From contig NC_014219.1 in assembly GCF_000093085.1 (NCBI RefSeq), forward strand, positions 3,526,384-3,590,383: a DNA stretch of 64,000 nt, in the 5' to 3' direction. Both the position numbers and the translations under genes were made by a program. Below the pieces are notes generated by a model. The model saw only the letters and a list, made by a program, of their open reading frames with translations, was not told the DNA's origin and searched no databases. Source of the DNA: [Bacillus] selenitireducens MLS10 (GTDB lineage: Bacteria > Bacillota > Bacilli > Bacillales > Salisediminibacteriaceae). Positions 1 to 8,421 of this stretch are shown in pieces (within the stretch, counting starts at the first letter, position 1; the number at the start of each line of letters is the position of its first letter).

Positions 1-243
1 GGCATTACGTACGATCGGTGTTCCCTCATGCACGACATACTGACCGTTGAAACTGATAAACGTCTCAATGCCGAGTTCCTTTCGTAACGATTCGAACATA
101 AACGGCGCACGCCCGGTTGCGATGCCGACAAAGTGACCGTCCTCCTTAAGCTGCATCACCGCCTGTTTCGTGGAGGCAGGGAGTGCCTTGTCGTGATCGA
201 GCAGTGTTCCGTCAATATCAAAGAAAATCGCTTTTTTATTCAT
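1..243 (-). CDS. HAD-superfamily (Cof-type) phosphatase, N-terminal fragment
   Basis: The first 81 codons of a gene running off the left edge. Translation begins MNKKAIFFDIDGTLLDHDK, so the HAD motif I DxDGT is at residues 9-13 (Asp9 nucleophile, Asp11 acid/base) just after the start. An ATGR motif near residues 42-45 and an FNGQY segment are typical of Cof-type sugar-phosphate or nucleotide phosphatases. The ATG at 243 has a purine-rich GGAAGAGGAAG just upstream. The substrate cannot be told, since the cap domain and motifs II-IV are outside the window. It diverges from metA. Confidence 0.85.
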   Translation of the reverse strand, partial: MNKKAIFFDIDGTLLDHDKALPASTKQAVMQLKEDGHFVGIATGRAPFMFESLRKELGIETFISFNGQYVVHEGTPIVRNA

Positions 244-355
244 CTTCCTCTTCCTTTCCATCCTTCTCATTCTCCAGTGAATTTTCTCACAAAAGGCGAT
301 TCGATGCAATCCTTCCTCCTGAGCGGCCTCACACAAATCGATTCAGCCTTAAGGA

Positions 356-383
356 TTGTAGTTTTTTTTGTAACTGTTATAAT
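356..383 (+). promoter_or_regulatory. Predicted sigma-A promoter of metA
   Basis: The -35 element is TTGTAG at 356-361, the spacer is 16 bp, and the -10 element TATAAT is at 378-383. The expected start near 390 leaves a leader of only about 40 nt before the metA ATG, too short for an S-box (SAM) riboswitch. Confidence 0.6.
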
Positions 384-431
384 TAAATTTAGCGAAAATT
401 CACACATTCCAGCCTTTAAGAGGTGATTCTG

Positions 432-1343
432 ATGCCAATCAACATTCCGAAAACCCTGCCCGCACGCGCTTTACTCGAAAAAGAAAACATCTTTATCATG
501 GACGATGAACGTGCCGTGACACAGGACATCCGTCCGTTAAATATTCTGATTCTTAACCTGATGCCGGATAAACAGACGACAGAAGGCCATATCCTCCGCC
601 TGTTGGGGAACACGCCCCTGCAGCTGAATATTACGTTTTTGAAGACGGCAACGTATCAGCCAAAGCACACGAGCAAATCCCATATGGAAAACTTTTACCA
701 GACATTCGATGAAGTGAAGGATAAAAAGTTCGACGGCCTGATCATTACCGGTGCCCCCATTGAACATCTCCAGTTCGAAGAGGTGTCCTATTGGGAAGAG
801 ATGGTCACGATCATGAACTGGGCGGAGAAGAACATCACGTCCACCCTTCATATCTGCTGGGGCGCGCAGGCAGCCCTCTATCATCACTTCGGCATTGATA
901 AATTCCCGTTGAAGGAGAAGTGCTCCGGCATTTTCCGCCACCGGATTTACAACAGCACCAATATCGAACTCCTGCGCGGCTTTGATGACGAGTTCATCGC
1001 CCCGCACTCCCGTTACACGAACGTCTCTGAGGAGGCCATTCATGAACACCCCGAGCTGATGCTTCTCGCATCCTCTCAGGAAGCGGGGCCGTTTCTCATG
1101 ATTTCAAAAGACGGACGCCACATCATGGCGACCGGACACCTTGAATATGAGACCGATACGCTGAAACAGGAATATGAACGGGACCTCGACCGGGGCCTCA
1201 CCGTCCGGATCCCGGCCCACTATTTTCCGGACAACAATCCCGACGAACAGCCGCTGAACCGCTGGCGCTCCCACGCGCATCTGCTGTTTTCCAACTGGCT
1301 CAATTATTACGTGTACCAGGCAACACCTTTTGAATGGCACTGA
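432..1343 (+). CDS. metA: Homoserine O-acetyltransferase (MetA family)
   Basis: MetA acylates the hydroxyl of L-homoserine, the first committed step from aspartate semialdehyde to methionine, in the cytoplasm. The 303-residue protein starts [11 protein letters not shown], the family's hallmark N-terminus. The ATG at 432 follows an AGAGGTGATT ribosome site; the GTG at 423 lies inside that site. The catalytic Cys is Cys142 in HICWGAQ; His236 and Glu238 lie in TGHLEYE. Glu111 (APIEHL) is the residue reported to favour acetyl-CoA over succinyl-CoA in Bacillus enzymes, so acetyltransferase activity is expected despite the historical name homoserine O-succinyltransferase. A sigma-A-like promoter lies just upstream. 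The amylase gene begins 31 nt downstream and may be cotranscribed. Confidence 0.95.
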   Translation: MPINIPKTLPARALLEKENIFIMDDERAVTQDIRPLNILILNLMPDKQTTEGHILRLLGNTPLQLNITFLKTATYQPKHTSKSHMENFYQTFDEVKDKKFDGLIITGAPIEHLQFEEVSYWEEMVTIMNWAEKNITSTLHICWGAQAALYHHFGIDKFPLKEKCSGIFRHRIYNSTNIELLRGFDDEFIAPHSRYTNVSEEAIHEHPELMLLASSQEAGPFLMISKDGRHIMATGHLEYETDTLKQEYERDLDRGLTVRIPAHYFPDNNPDEQPLNRWRSHAHLLFSNWLNYYVYQATPFEWH

Positions 1344-1374
1344 CACAACCGCATACAAACAAGGAGGGTTCCCG

Positions 1375-2868
1375 ATGAACCGCAATCACACGATGCTTCA
1401 ATTTTTCGAATGGCATGTACCGAACCACGGCAAGCATTGGGAAGACCTCGCCATCATGGCTCACGAATTCAGCGTTCACGGCATTGATACCGTCTGGATC
1501 CCGCCGGCGTGCAAGGGCATGACCCAGGCAGATAACGGTTACGGGGTCTATGACCACTTTGACCTCGGCGAATTTGATCAAAAAGGCACGGTCCGAACAA
1601 AGTACGGCACTCGAAAAGAGCTCCTTCATGCCATGGATGTATGCCGAAAGGAAAACATTCAGGTCATCGCCGATGTTGTGATGAATCATAAAGCCGGCGC
1701 TGATGACACGGAACATTTCGAAGTGGTTGAAGTCGATCCCGAGAACCGCCATGAGGTGATCAGTGAGCCGTTTGAAATCGAAGGCTGGACACGTTTTAAT
1801 TTTAAAGGAAGAAAGAAGCAGTATTCCCCGTTTCAATGGGATTACCATCATTTCAACGGAACGGATTATGATGCTTCCGAAGACCGAACCGGCATCTTTC
1901 GGATCCTCGGCGACGGGAAGGACTGGAACGACCACGTTGATGATGAATTTGGCAATTACGACTACCTGATGTTCGCCAATATTGATTATCAGCACCCGAA
2001 TGTCCAGGAGGAGATGATTCACTGGGGGACCTGGTTTGCCAAAACCCTCGGATGCCAAGGTTACCGGCTCGATGCCATTAAACACATCAATGCCGCCTAC
2101 GTCTCCCGTTTCGTTCATGCCATGAAAGAGTCATTCGGTGAGGACTTCTATTTTGTCGGGGAGTTTTGGAATCCGGATCTTGAAGCGAAGCAGCGCTTTC
2201 TCGATCAAACGGACTTCACCATTCATCTCTTCGATGTCGCCCTTCACTACCGTTTCCATCAGGCGTCCATCGAGGGCCGTGATTTTGATTTACGGACCCT
2301 TTACGAAGGAACACTTGTTGCCACACACCCGACGCATGCCGTTACGTTTGTCGACAACCATGATTCCCAGCCCGGGGAGTCTCTGGAATCCTGGGTGGGA
2401 GACTGGTTTAAGCCCCTCGCCTACGCCCTGATCCTTCTTCGTGAGGATGGATTTCCGTGCGTGTTTTTCGGGGATTATTTCGGCATTCGCGGTGACGATC
2501 CGATCCCATCCAAAAAAGAACTCATCGATCCGCTCCTCGATGCCCGTTACTACCTCGCCTACGGCGAGCAGGAGGATTACTTCGATCATGCCAACACCGT
2601 CGGCTGGGTCCGGCACGGTGTGGAATCGTTCGATGGCTCCGGATGCGCCGTCGTGATCTCCACAGGCGACGACGGGTTTAAGGATATGAAGGTCCGTGAC
2701 ACACATGCCGGCAGCACCTGGATTGATGTCACCGGAAACCGTGACGATGAAGTGGTCATTGAAGAGGATGGGACAGGACGCTTTCCCGTCAATGGCGGGA
2801 GCGTCTCCGTCTGGGCACTGAAATCTTATGGCCTCAAACGGAAAGAAGCTGTCGAAGAAAGACGTTGA
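1375..2868 (+). CDS. Cytoplasmic alpha-amylase, GH13 family
   Basis: A 497-residue glycoside hydrolase that should cleave alpha-1,4-glucan bonds. The four GH13 signature regions are clear: I, ADVVMNH near residues 99-105; II, GYRLDAIKH with nucleophile Asp233; III, FVGEFW with acid/base Glu263; IV, FVDNHD with Asp330. The N-terminus MNRNHTMLQFFEW begins directly in the barrel with no signal peptide. The enzyme therefore probably acts inside the cell on imported maltodextrin or glycogen, unlike the secreted liquefying amylases it resembles (Bacillus licheniformis type). The ATG at 1375 follows AAGGAGGG. It ends in a small beta domain, with no carbohydrate-binding module. It sits alone after metA with no sugar transporter nearby, so its physiological substrate is unknown. 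Confidence 0.93.
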   Translation: MNRNHTMLQFFEWHVPNHGKHWEDLAIMAHEFSVHGIDTVWIPPACKGMTQADNGYGVYDHFDLGEFDQKGTVRTKYGTRKELLHAMDVCRKENIQVIADVVMNHKAGADDTEHFEVVEVDPENRHEVISEPFEIEGWTRFNFKGRKKQYSPFQWDYHHFNGTDYDASEDRTGIFRILGDGKDWNDHVDDEFGNYDYLMFANIDYQHPNVQEEMIHWGTWFAKTLGCQGYRLDAIKHINAAYVSRFVHAMKESFGEDFYFVGEFWNPDLEAKQRFLDQTDFTIHLFDVALHYRFHQASIEGRDFDLRTLYEGTLVATHPTHAVTFVDNHDSQPGESLESWVGDWFKPLAYALILLREDGFPCVFFGDYFGIRGDDPIPSKKELIDPLLDARYYLAYGEQEDYFDHANTVGWVRHGVESFDGSGCAVVISTGDDGFKDMKVRDTHAGSTWIDVTGNRDDEVVIEEDGTGRFPVNGGSVSVWALKSYGLKRKEAVEERR

Positions 2869-2888
2869 ACCGATCAGGCAAGTTGCTG

Positions 2889-2937
2889 AACAGGAAAAGG
2901 CCGACCCTTTCACATGAGGGTGCGGCCTTTTCCTGTT
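2889..2937. terminator. Bidirectional terminator between the amylase and aspartokinase genes
   Basis: Long inverted repeat: arms AACAGGAAAAGGCC and GGCCTTTTCCTGTT, with inner ACCCT/AGGGT pairing around a short loop. It separates convergent genes and could stop transcription from both sides. Confidence 0.75.
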
Positions 2938-2954
2938 CATATCGCTGTTTGTCA

Positions 2955-4310
2955 TCAGTCATTTGGAAAAAAAGCATGATAGAGGCTTTTTACAGCCAGA
3001 TTCGCGTCACGGTCATCCACACCAAACATCATACTCGTCTCCGAGGAGCCCTGATTAATCATTTTGATATTGACTCCTGCGTCTCCCAGGGCTGCCGTCG
3101 CCTTGGATGCGACTCCGACCGTGCGGGCCATGCCTTCCCCTACGACCATAACAAGTGCAAGGTTCCGTTCGATGCTGACATCCACCACGTCGAGTTCCTG
3201 ACGGATCCGGCTCAGAATGCGTTCCTCCTTGCCGTTTTGCACCTGGTGCTCCCGGAGGATGACAGACATGTTGTCGATCCCTGACGGCGTATGTTCAAAG
3301 GAGATGCCTTCGGTTTCAAGAATTTCAAGAAGACGGCGTCCAAAGCCGACCTGACGGTTCATGAGGTATTTCGTCAAATTGATACTGAGAAATCCTTTGT
3401 CACTCGCGATCCCCAAGACAGGCATCTTGTCCGGTACACGGTTGTCAACAATCATCGTACCCGGTGCTTCGGGGTGGTTTGTATTTTTGATGCAGACCGG
3501 TACCTTCTTCTCAACGACCGGCAGGAGTGCTTCGTCATGAAAGACGCCAAATCCCGAATACGCGAGCTCCCGCATTTCCCGGTACGTGATCTCCTTCATT
3601 TCATGGGGATTCTCCACGAGATTCGGATTAACGCTGTAAACGGAATCCACATCGGTAAAGTTCTCGTACAGAGACGCCTGCAGACCCGCTGCCACGATGG
3701 AACCCGTAATGTCGGAACCACCGCGCGGGAACGTCACGATGTTGTTTTCTTTTGAATAGCCGAAGAACCCCGGAATGACCAGCACTTCTTCACGTTCTCT
3801 CAGCCTGTACAGATGATCATAGGCCTCAGGGAGGATACGGGCATTCCCCGGTTCATCGGTCACAAGCATGCCTGCCTCGTCAGGACTCACATAGCTCGCC
3901 TTCGTCCCGAGCTTCGTCAAATAAGCCGCCATTACCTTGGCGTTCTCGTTTTCACCGCTCGACTTCAGTGCATCCATCAAACGGTCCTCATCGTGTTTAT
4001 ATGTCTCGATCCGTTCCGTAAGCTTCGTGCGGATATCCGACAGGACCGCTTCATCAAGACCAAGATACGTCACGATCGCCGTAAAGCGTTCCAACACGTC
4101 TTCAAAGGCTTCTGTATAGGCATCACCTGCGATAATCGTATTCGCTAGTGTGATAAGAAGATCCGTCGTCTTTATATCGTCCTCAAAACGTTTCCCCGGT
4201 GCAGAGACCACCACAACCCGCCGTTCCGGGTCTCCTGTCACGATCCGGGCCACTTTTTCAAACTGTTCGCCACTGGCTAATGAACTTCCGCCAAACTTCA
4301 CTACTTTCAT
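2955..4310 (-). CDS. thrD: Aspartate kinase (YclM/ThrD-type aspartokinase III)
   Basis: Phosphorylates L-aspartate to aspartyl-4-phosphate, the entry to the lysine, threonine, methionine and diaminopimelate branch. The 451-residue, single-polypeptide form matches B. subtilis aspartokinase III (about 454 aa) rather than the LysC form with an internal alpha/beta start. The kinase domain begins MKVVKFGGSSLASGEQF, the nucleotide-binding KFGGSS. A GGSD motif (FPRGGSDITGS) lies near residue 200. Two C-terminal ACT domains (about 315-385 and 390-451, with SINLTKYLMNRQVGF and MINQGSSETSMMFGV) should bind an allosteric amino acid. It is monocistronic, with its own promoter at 4356-4385 and a terminator shared with the amylase gene. 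No lysine riboswitch is present in the short leader. Confidence 0.93.
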   Translation of the reverse strand: MKVVKFGGSSLASGEQFEKVARIVTGDPERRVVVVSAPGKRFEDDIKTTDLLITLANTIIAGDAYTEAFEDVLERFTAIVTYLGLDEAVLSDIRTKLTERIETYKHDEDRLMDALKSSGENENAKVMAAYLTKLGTKASYVSPDEAGMLVTDEPGNARILPEAYDHLYRLREREEVLVIPGFFGYSKENNIVTFPRGGSDITGSIVAAGLQASLYENFTDVDSVYSVNPNLVENPHEMKEITYREMRELAYSGFGVFHDEALLPVVEKKVPVCIKNTNHPEAPGTMIVDNRVPDKMPVLGIASDKGFLSINLTKYLMNRQVGFGRRLLEILETEGISFEHTPSGIDNMSVILREHQVQNGKEERILSRIRQELDVVDVSIERNLALVMVVGEGMARTVGVASKATAALGDAGVNIKMINQGSSETSMMFGVDDRDANLAVKSLYHAFFPND

Positions 4311-4355
4311 TGCAAAATTCCTTTCCCTGCTGATAGCTTTTCAAATGTAAAATTC

Positions 4356-4385
4356 ATTATACAGGACATGTTCGCCATTGAGCAA
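4356..4385 (-). promoter_or_regulatory. Predicted sigma-A promoter of the aspartokinase gene
   Basis: On the minus strand, -35 TTGCTC (4380-4385), 18-bp spacer, and a perfect -10 TATAAT (4356-4361). The leader is about 40 nt, so no L-box riboswitch fits. Confidence 0.6.
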
Positions 4386-4450
4386 CGGTATTTCTCGATT
4401 TTTCTGAATTAATGACGTTTATATGCGGACAGGTGTCCACCCTGAATAGA

Positions 4451-4487
4451 TAAACACCCGACAGAATGAAATCTGCCGGGTGTTTAT
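4451..4487 (-). terminator. Terminator of the peptide-binding protein gene
   Basis: Hairpin with arms AAACACCCG and CGGGTGTTT, plus inner CAGA/TCTG pairing across a short loop. It begins 12 nt after the stop codon at 4499. The T-tract is weak. Confidence 0.65.
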
Positions 4488-4498
4488 CATCGAGCTGT

Positions 4499-6148
4499 TT
4501 ATTGAATTTCTACGTCCTGGATCATGTACAGGCCGTTTGGATGCTTCCAGAAGCCTTGTACTTCATCACGCAGACCTACGAGGTAGTTCTGGTGATACAG
4601 GTAAGACATTGGCGCTTCTTCAACGAGAATTTCCATTGCGTCTTCATACAGAGCGGCACGTACGTCCGGATCTGCTTCGCGACGGGCTTCGTCGAGGATT
4701 GCATCGAGTTCTTCATTTTCCATGAAAGAACGGTTACCCGGTGAACCAACCTGTGAAGAGTGGAACAGGGCATACATACCGTAGTCGGCATCAGCCGTTA
4801 CAGTCGTCCAGCCAAGGATGAACATGTCATGGTTACCTTCAGCCGTCTCATCAAGATACGCGCCCCACTCGAGGACTTCGATCTCAACATCTACACCGAT
4901 ATCTCCGAGCTGATCCTGTACAAGCTCAGCGATGTCCATACGTTCACGGCTGTCGTTTGTCCAGATCGTTGTGGAGAAACCATCTTCATAGCCTGCTTCT
5001 GCAAGAAGTTCCGCAGCCTGCTCCGGGTCGTAAGGAAGTCCTTCAACCTGATCGGAATAACCGAATACCTGTGGTCCGATTGGTCCAAGGGCAGGTTCGG
5101 CTGTACCGTCCATTACACCGAAGATAATGTCTTCTTTGTTAATCGCCATGGATACAGCCTGACGAACGAGCACGTCGTCAAATGGCTCAGCCTGCATGTT
5201 GAAGCCGATGTAAGCAAGGGAAAGTGATTCCTGCTGATAGAGGCTCGCGCCGTCCATGTTGTCAACCCGGCCAGTGTCGCTTGGTGATACCGGGTGAATA
5301 ATGTGTGCAGAACCTGTTTCAAGCTCACCGATACGCGTGAGGTCTTCAGGTACGACACGGAACGTGACAGAGTCGACGTTTGCATGGTCGCCCCAGTAAT
5401 CGTCGTTTCTTGTCAGGACGATGTTGTCACCTGGCGTCCAGCTTTCAAACTTGAAGAAACCAGTTCCAACCGGGTTGTCATTGATGTAGTCACCAGGCTG
5501 TCCGCCGTCTGCCATGGCTTCATAGTCTGCATCGATGACTTCCTGACTCATGATTGCCCCACCGGAGTGCGCAATATGTGCAGGAAGCGGTGCAAATGGA
5601 AATTCAGTCTGGAACTGAACCGTCAAGTCGTCTACAACAATGACTTCTTCGATCATGTCATACAGGAATGCACGCGGAGACGCAACATCCGGATCAAGGA
5701 CACGGTCAAAGTTTGCTTTAACGACATCTGCAGTCAGTTCAGAACCATCGTGGAACGTCACGCCTTCACGAAGCGTGAATTCCCAGAGATCGTCTTCAAC
5801 TGCTTCCCAGTCTGTTGCCAAAAGCGGCTCAAGATCGCCGTCTTCAGTTTGGGAAAGGAGCGGTTCATAGATGTTCACCTGGATGTTACTTGATGGCACA
5901 TCGTTTGATCCGTGCGCATCGAGTGAATCGGCGTCGGAAAGAACTGCGATCACCAGATCGTTGTCTCCTGCAGGAGCTGCCTCATCATCGCCTGCATCGT
6001 TGTTACCATTGTTATCCGCAGCATTGTTATTGTCTGCAGAATCATTGACTGTACCACCATCGTTGTCCGGCTCACTGGCACATGCAGTAAATGTCATTAC
6101 CGCTGCTGCAGAAAGTAAACCCGCTTTCAAAGTCTTGCTTCTAAACAT
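4499..6148 (-). CDS. Peptide ABC transporter substrate-binding lipoprotein (SBP_bac_5)
   Basis: Membrane-anchored receptor that should capture short peptides, or glutathione, for the divergently encoded permease and ATPases. The 549 residues start with a lipoprotein signal peptide and a lipobox TFTAC, the lipidated Cys at residue 23. An Asp/Asn-rich linker (about 25-60) follows, then a typical family 5 binding fold with NIYEPLL near the start and the TLREGVTFHDG signature. The mature protein is strongly acidic, in keeping with a salt- or alkali-adapted exported protein. The gene is separate from its partners (6550-10438), across a 400-bp regulatory spacer. Substrate assignment between oligopeptide, dipeptide, nickel-chelate and glutathione cannot be made from sequence. 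Confidence 0.9.
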   Translation of the reverse strand: MFRSKTLKAGLLSAAAVMTFTACASEPDNDGGTVNDSADNNNAADNNGNNDAGDDEAAPAGDNDLVIAVLSDADSLDAHGSNDVPSSNIQVNIYEPLLSQTEDGDLEPLLATDWEAVEDDLWEFTLREGVTFHDGSELTADVVKANFDRVLDPDVASPRAFLYDMIEEVIVVDDLTVQFQTEFPFAPLPAHIAHSGGAIMSQEVIDADYEAMADGGQPGDYINDNPVGTGFFKFESWTPGDNIVLTRNDDYWGDHANVDSVTFRVVPEDLTRIGELETGSAHIIHPVSPSDTGRVDNMDGASLYQQESLSLAYIGFNMQAEPFDDVLVRQAVSMAINKEDIIFGVMDGTAEPALGPIGPQVFGYSDQVEGLPYDPEQAAELLAEAGYEDGFSTTIWTNDSRERMDIAELVQDQLGDIGVDVEIEVLEWGAYLDETAEGNHDMFILGWTTVTADADYGMYALFHSSQVGSPGNRSFMENEELDAILDEARREADPDVRAALYEDAMEILVEEAPMSYLYHQNYLVGLRDEVQGFWKHPNGLYMIQDVEIQ

Positions 6149-6289
6149 GTTGTATCCCCCTTATTCTTAATGTAATAGATTTGTAACATGCTTAAGGAAC
6201 AATTTACACTATCTCAAAAAAAAACACAAGTAGAAATTATCTTAAAATTTTCACTTTTCTAATTTAGTAATGATCTGCGGACTGAAAAT

Positions 6290-6312
6290 AGTTGTCAGAC
6301 TATCTGACAACT
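6290..6312. promoter_or_regulatory. Perfect palindrome, candidate operator
   Basis: Arms AGTTGTCAGA and TCTGACAACT are exact reverse complements around the 3-nt spacer CTA. The site lies midway between the two divergent transcription units, about 140 bp upstream of both predicted promoter areas. The symmetry suits a dimeric repressor or activator (GntR/FCD-like spacing), but no regulator gene is adjacent, so the protein is unknown. Confidence 0.5.
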
Positions 6313-6428
6313 TACACTGCAAAGCGCTAAACCGTCTTGTTAATAATCAAACTTCCATAAAACTTTCCACCTTTTCTAATAAGAAGTTATCGTATGAAAA
6401 TAAATCGAAGTTTTTCCCCTCTCCCCCC

Positions 6429-6456
6429 TTGTCTTAAGCGGTTGTCATGGTATAAT
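6429..6456 (+). promoter_or_regulatory. Predicted sigma-A promoter of the peptide permease operon
   Basis: -35 TTGTCT (6429-6434), 16-bp spacer, perfect -10 TATAAT (6451-6456). The predicted start near 6463 gives a leader of about 87 nt containing the CodY-like box. Confidence 0.6.
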
Positions 6457-6480
6457 TTTTTTGTTACTCTTATGTGTTTT

Positions 6481-6495
6481 AATTTTTTGAAAATT
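6481..6495. promoter_or_regulatory. Candidate CodY box
   Basis: AATTTTTTGAAAATT matches the CodY consensus AATTTTCWGAAAATT at 14 of 15 positions. It sits about 20-30 bp downstream of the predicted start of the permease operon, a position where CodY would repress. Peptide transporters are classic CodY targets in Bacillus. Confidence 0.55.
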
Positions 6496-6549
6496 ACATC
6501 ACAAACTTTTGCCAAACTGTAAAAATAATATGAAAGTGAGGTTTTCATT

Positions 6550-7449
6550 ATGCCAGATACGTCATCTGTGAATCGTGCGTCGGTTGAGCCGAAAAAAATC
6601 AACCCGCAAATTGAGAATCTGAAATCAATGTGGCGTAAAATGAAGCAAAACAAACTGGCCATGGCCGGCCTGTACCTGATTATCTTCTTTATCGTAACAT
6701 CGATCTTCGGACCATTCCTGACATCGATGGATCCGACAAGCACAGAGGTACAAAACCGCCTCCAAACACCAAATGCCGATAACTGGTTCGGTACCGATCA
6801 CCAGGGACGGGATATTTTCACCCGGATTATCCACGGTATGTGGATTACACTCGGGATCGGCTTCAGCTCCGTTATTATGGGGATGATCGTCGGGGTCTTC
6901 ATCGGGATCATTGCCGGCTTCTATGGCGGAAAGATTGATACTGTTCTTATGAGGATCATGGATGTCTTCCTTGCGTTCCCAGGTATCCTTCTGGCACTCG
7001 GGATCGTTGCTATTCTCGGGGGAAGCATCTTTAACGTCGTCATCGCGATCGCCATCTTCTCCGTACCGGTATTTGCCCGTATCGTGAGAGGGTCAACCCT
7101 CGCTGTCAAGAAACTGGAGTACATCGATGCCGTACGGGCACTTGGTGCATCAGATGCACGCATCATATTTAAACATATCCTGCCTAACATTCTGTCACCC
7201 ATTATTGTGCAGGCCACGTTGTTCATCGCAACTGCCGTCCTGACAGCCAGTGGACTTTCCTTCCTTGGACTCGGCGCTCAACCGCCGACGCCGGAATGGG
7301 GCGCCATGCTTGCAGCCGGCCGTAACTATATGTGGGATTATCCGCATATCGCACTCTTCCCGGGTCTTGCCATCGTAAGCGTCGTTCTTGCCTTCAACCT
7401 GCTTGGTGACGGTCTCCGTGACGCACTTGATCCGAAAATCAAATCATAA
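6550..7449 (+). CDS. Peptide ABC transporter permease (DppC/OppC type)
   Basis: One of two membrane subunits forming the translocation channel. The 299-residue protein has the OppC N-terminal domain (about residues 25-75, one membrane helix, then a TEVQNRLQ / NWFGTDHQGRDIF segment) and five more membrane helices. The EAA-loop that contacts the ATPases is ALGASDARIIFKHILPN near residues 197-213. The start ATG at 6550 follows GTGAGGT. It is the first gene of the rightward operon; the DppB-type partner begins 15 nt after its stop. The order C then B is the reverse of E. coli dppBCDF. Confidence 0.92.
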   Translation: MPDTSSVNRASVEPKKINPQIENLKSMWRKMKQNKLAMAGLYLIIFFIVTSIFGPFLTSMDPTSTEVQNRLQTPNADNWFGTDHQGRDIFTRIIHGMWITLGIGFSSVIMGMIVGVFIGIIAGFYGGKIDTVLMRIMDVFLAFPGILLALGIVAILGGSIFNVVIAIAIFSVPVFARIVRGSTLAVKKLEYIDAVRALGASDARIIFKHILPNILSPIIVQATLFIATAVLTASGLSFLGLGAQPPTPEWGAMLAAGRNYMWDYPHIALFPGLAIVSVVLAFNLLGDGLRDALDPKIKS

Positions 7450-7464
7450 GAGAGGTGAACAACC

Positions 7465-8391
7465 ATGCTAGTCTATTCAATAAGACGTATCTTTCAAACC
7501 ATCCCCGTCCTGATCGGGGTTACACTCGTCGTCTTCCTGATGATGCACCTGATCCCGGGGGACCCGGCTCAGATCATCGCCGGTGAGCGGGCCGATCCGG
7601 AACAGGTCGAACAGCTCCGGGACCGTCTCGGACTGAATGATCCACTCTATATCCAGTATGGATCTTTTGTTACAGATGCAGCACAGGGAGACCTGGGAAA
7701 TTCCCTGCGGAACGGACGCCCTATTTCTTCGGAAATCTTTGATAACCGCATCTGGGTCACGCTCGAACTCGCCATCTACAGTACAATCCTCAGCGTTTTC
7801 ATGGGGATCATCGCAGGGGTCATCTCGGCAACGAGACGGGGCTCCTTTACCGACATGGGCATCATGGTGTTTGCATTGTTCGGGCTTTCCATGCCAAACT
7901 TCTGGCTCGGACTGATGCTCATTCAGTATCTGGCTTTGCCGCCGCTGCAGCTCTTTCCGGTTTCCGGCTGGGGGACACCTGAACAGATTGTGTTGCCCGT
8001 TATTACCCTTGGAACTGCCGGAGCTGCCATTATTGCGCGGATGACCCGTTCAAGCATGCTTGAAGTCATCAACCAGGACTATATCCGAACGGCACGTGCC
8101 AAAGGGGTCAAAGAGCGTTACGTCGTCTACAAACACGCGCTCCGTAATGCGCTCATCCCGGTTGTGACCGTCGTCGGTCTGCAGTTTGGTACGCTTCTTG
8201 GCGGAGCCGTACTGACAGAAACCGTCTTTTCGATTAACGGCCTCGGGCGCTATGTCGTCGACTCTATCGGCCGACGTGACTTCCCTGCTGTACAGGGTTC
8301 CGTTCTCGTCCTGGCCATGCTGTTTGTCTTCGTCAACTACCTCGTTGACATTTCGTATCGTGTACTCAATAAACGGATCGAACTGGATTAA
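7465..8391 (+). CDS. Peptide ABC transporter permease (DppB/OppB type)
   Basis: The second channel subunit, 308 residues. The N-terminal helix MLVYSIRRIFQTIPVLIGV and the following HLIPGDPAQIIAGERA and LGLNDPLYIQY segments are diagnostic for OppB/DppB. The EAA-loop is RTARAKGVKERYVVYKHALRN (about residues 208-228). Six membrane helices are predicted by eye. It has its own ribosome site (AGAGGTGAAC) and is followed by the ATPase genes with a 30-nt gap. Confidence 0.92.
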   Translation: MLVYSIRRIFQTIPVLIGVTLVVFLMMHLIPGDPAQIIAGERADPEQVEQLRDRLGLNDPLYIQYGSFVTDAAQGDLGNSLRNGRPISSEIFDNRIWVTLELAIYSTILSVFMGIIAGVISATRRGSFTDMGIMVFALFGLSMPNFWLGLMLIQYLALPPLQLFPVSGWGTPEQIVLPVITLGTAGAAIIARMTRSSMLEVINQDYIRTARAKGVKERYVVYKHALRNALIPVVTVVGLQFGTLLGGAVLTETVFSINGLGRYVVDSIGRRDFPAVQGSVLVLAMLFVFVNYLVDISYRVLNKRIELD

Positions 8392-8421
8392 CCGGTTTGC
8401 TGAAAGAAAGGTGGGAGAACC

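Larger units (their letters stand above)
6149..6549. other. Divergent regulatory spacer of the peptide transporter
   Basis: This 401-bp AT-rich stretch has no gene. It holds the promoter for the rightward operon (6429-6456), a near-perfect CodY box (6481-6495), a perfect 10-bp inverted repeat (6290-6312) and, presumably, a poorly defined promoter for the binding protein close to 6160-6220. AT-rich, homopolymer-rich DNA around 6210-6230 and 6400-6430 may be intrinsically bent. Confidence 0.7.

Noticed and set aside
244-431. SAM (S-box) riboswitch before metA
   Set aside because: No S-box stems or conserved blocks are visible, and the promoter leaves only about 40 nt of leader.
537-1049. 170-codon frame antisense to metA (and similar long antisense frames elsewhere)
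   Set aside because: Shadow of a strongly supported gene on the other strand; no independent evidence of coding.
4311-4356. Lysine riboswitch before the aspartokinase gene
   Set aside because: The leader is far too short for the ~170-nt L-box, and no L-box pattern is seen upstream.
6314-6330. Possible CcpA (cre) site TGCAAAGCGCTAAAC in the peptide-transporter spacer
   Set aside because: The GCGCT core does not align with the full cre consensus unless one base is removed, and flanking positions do not fit.
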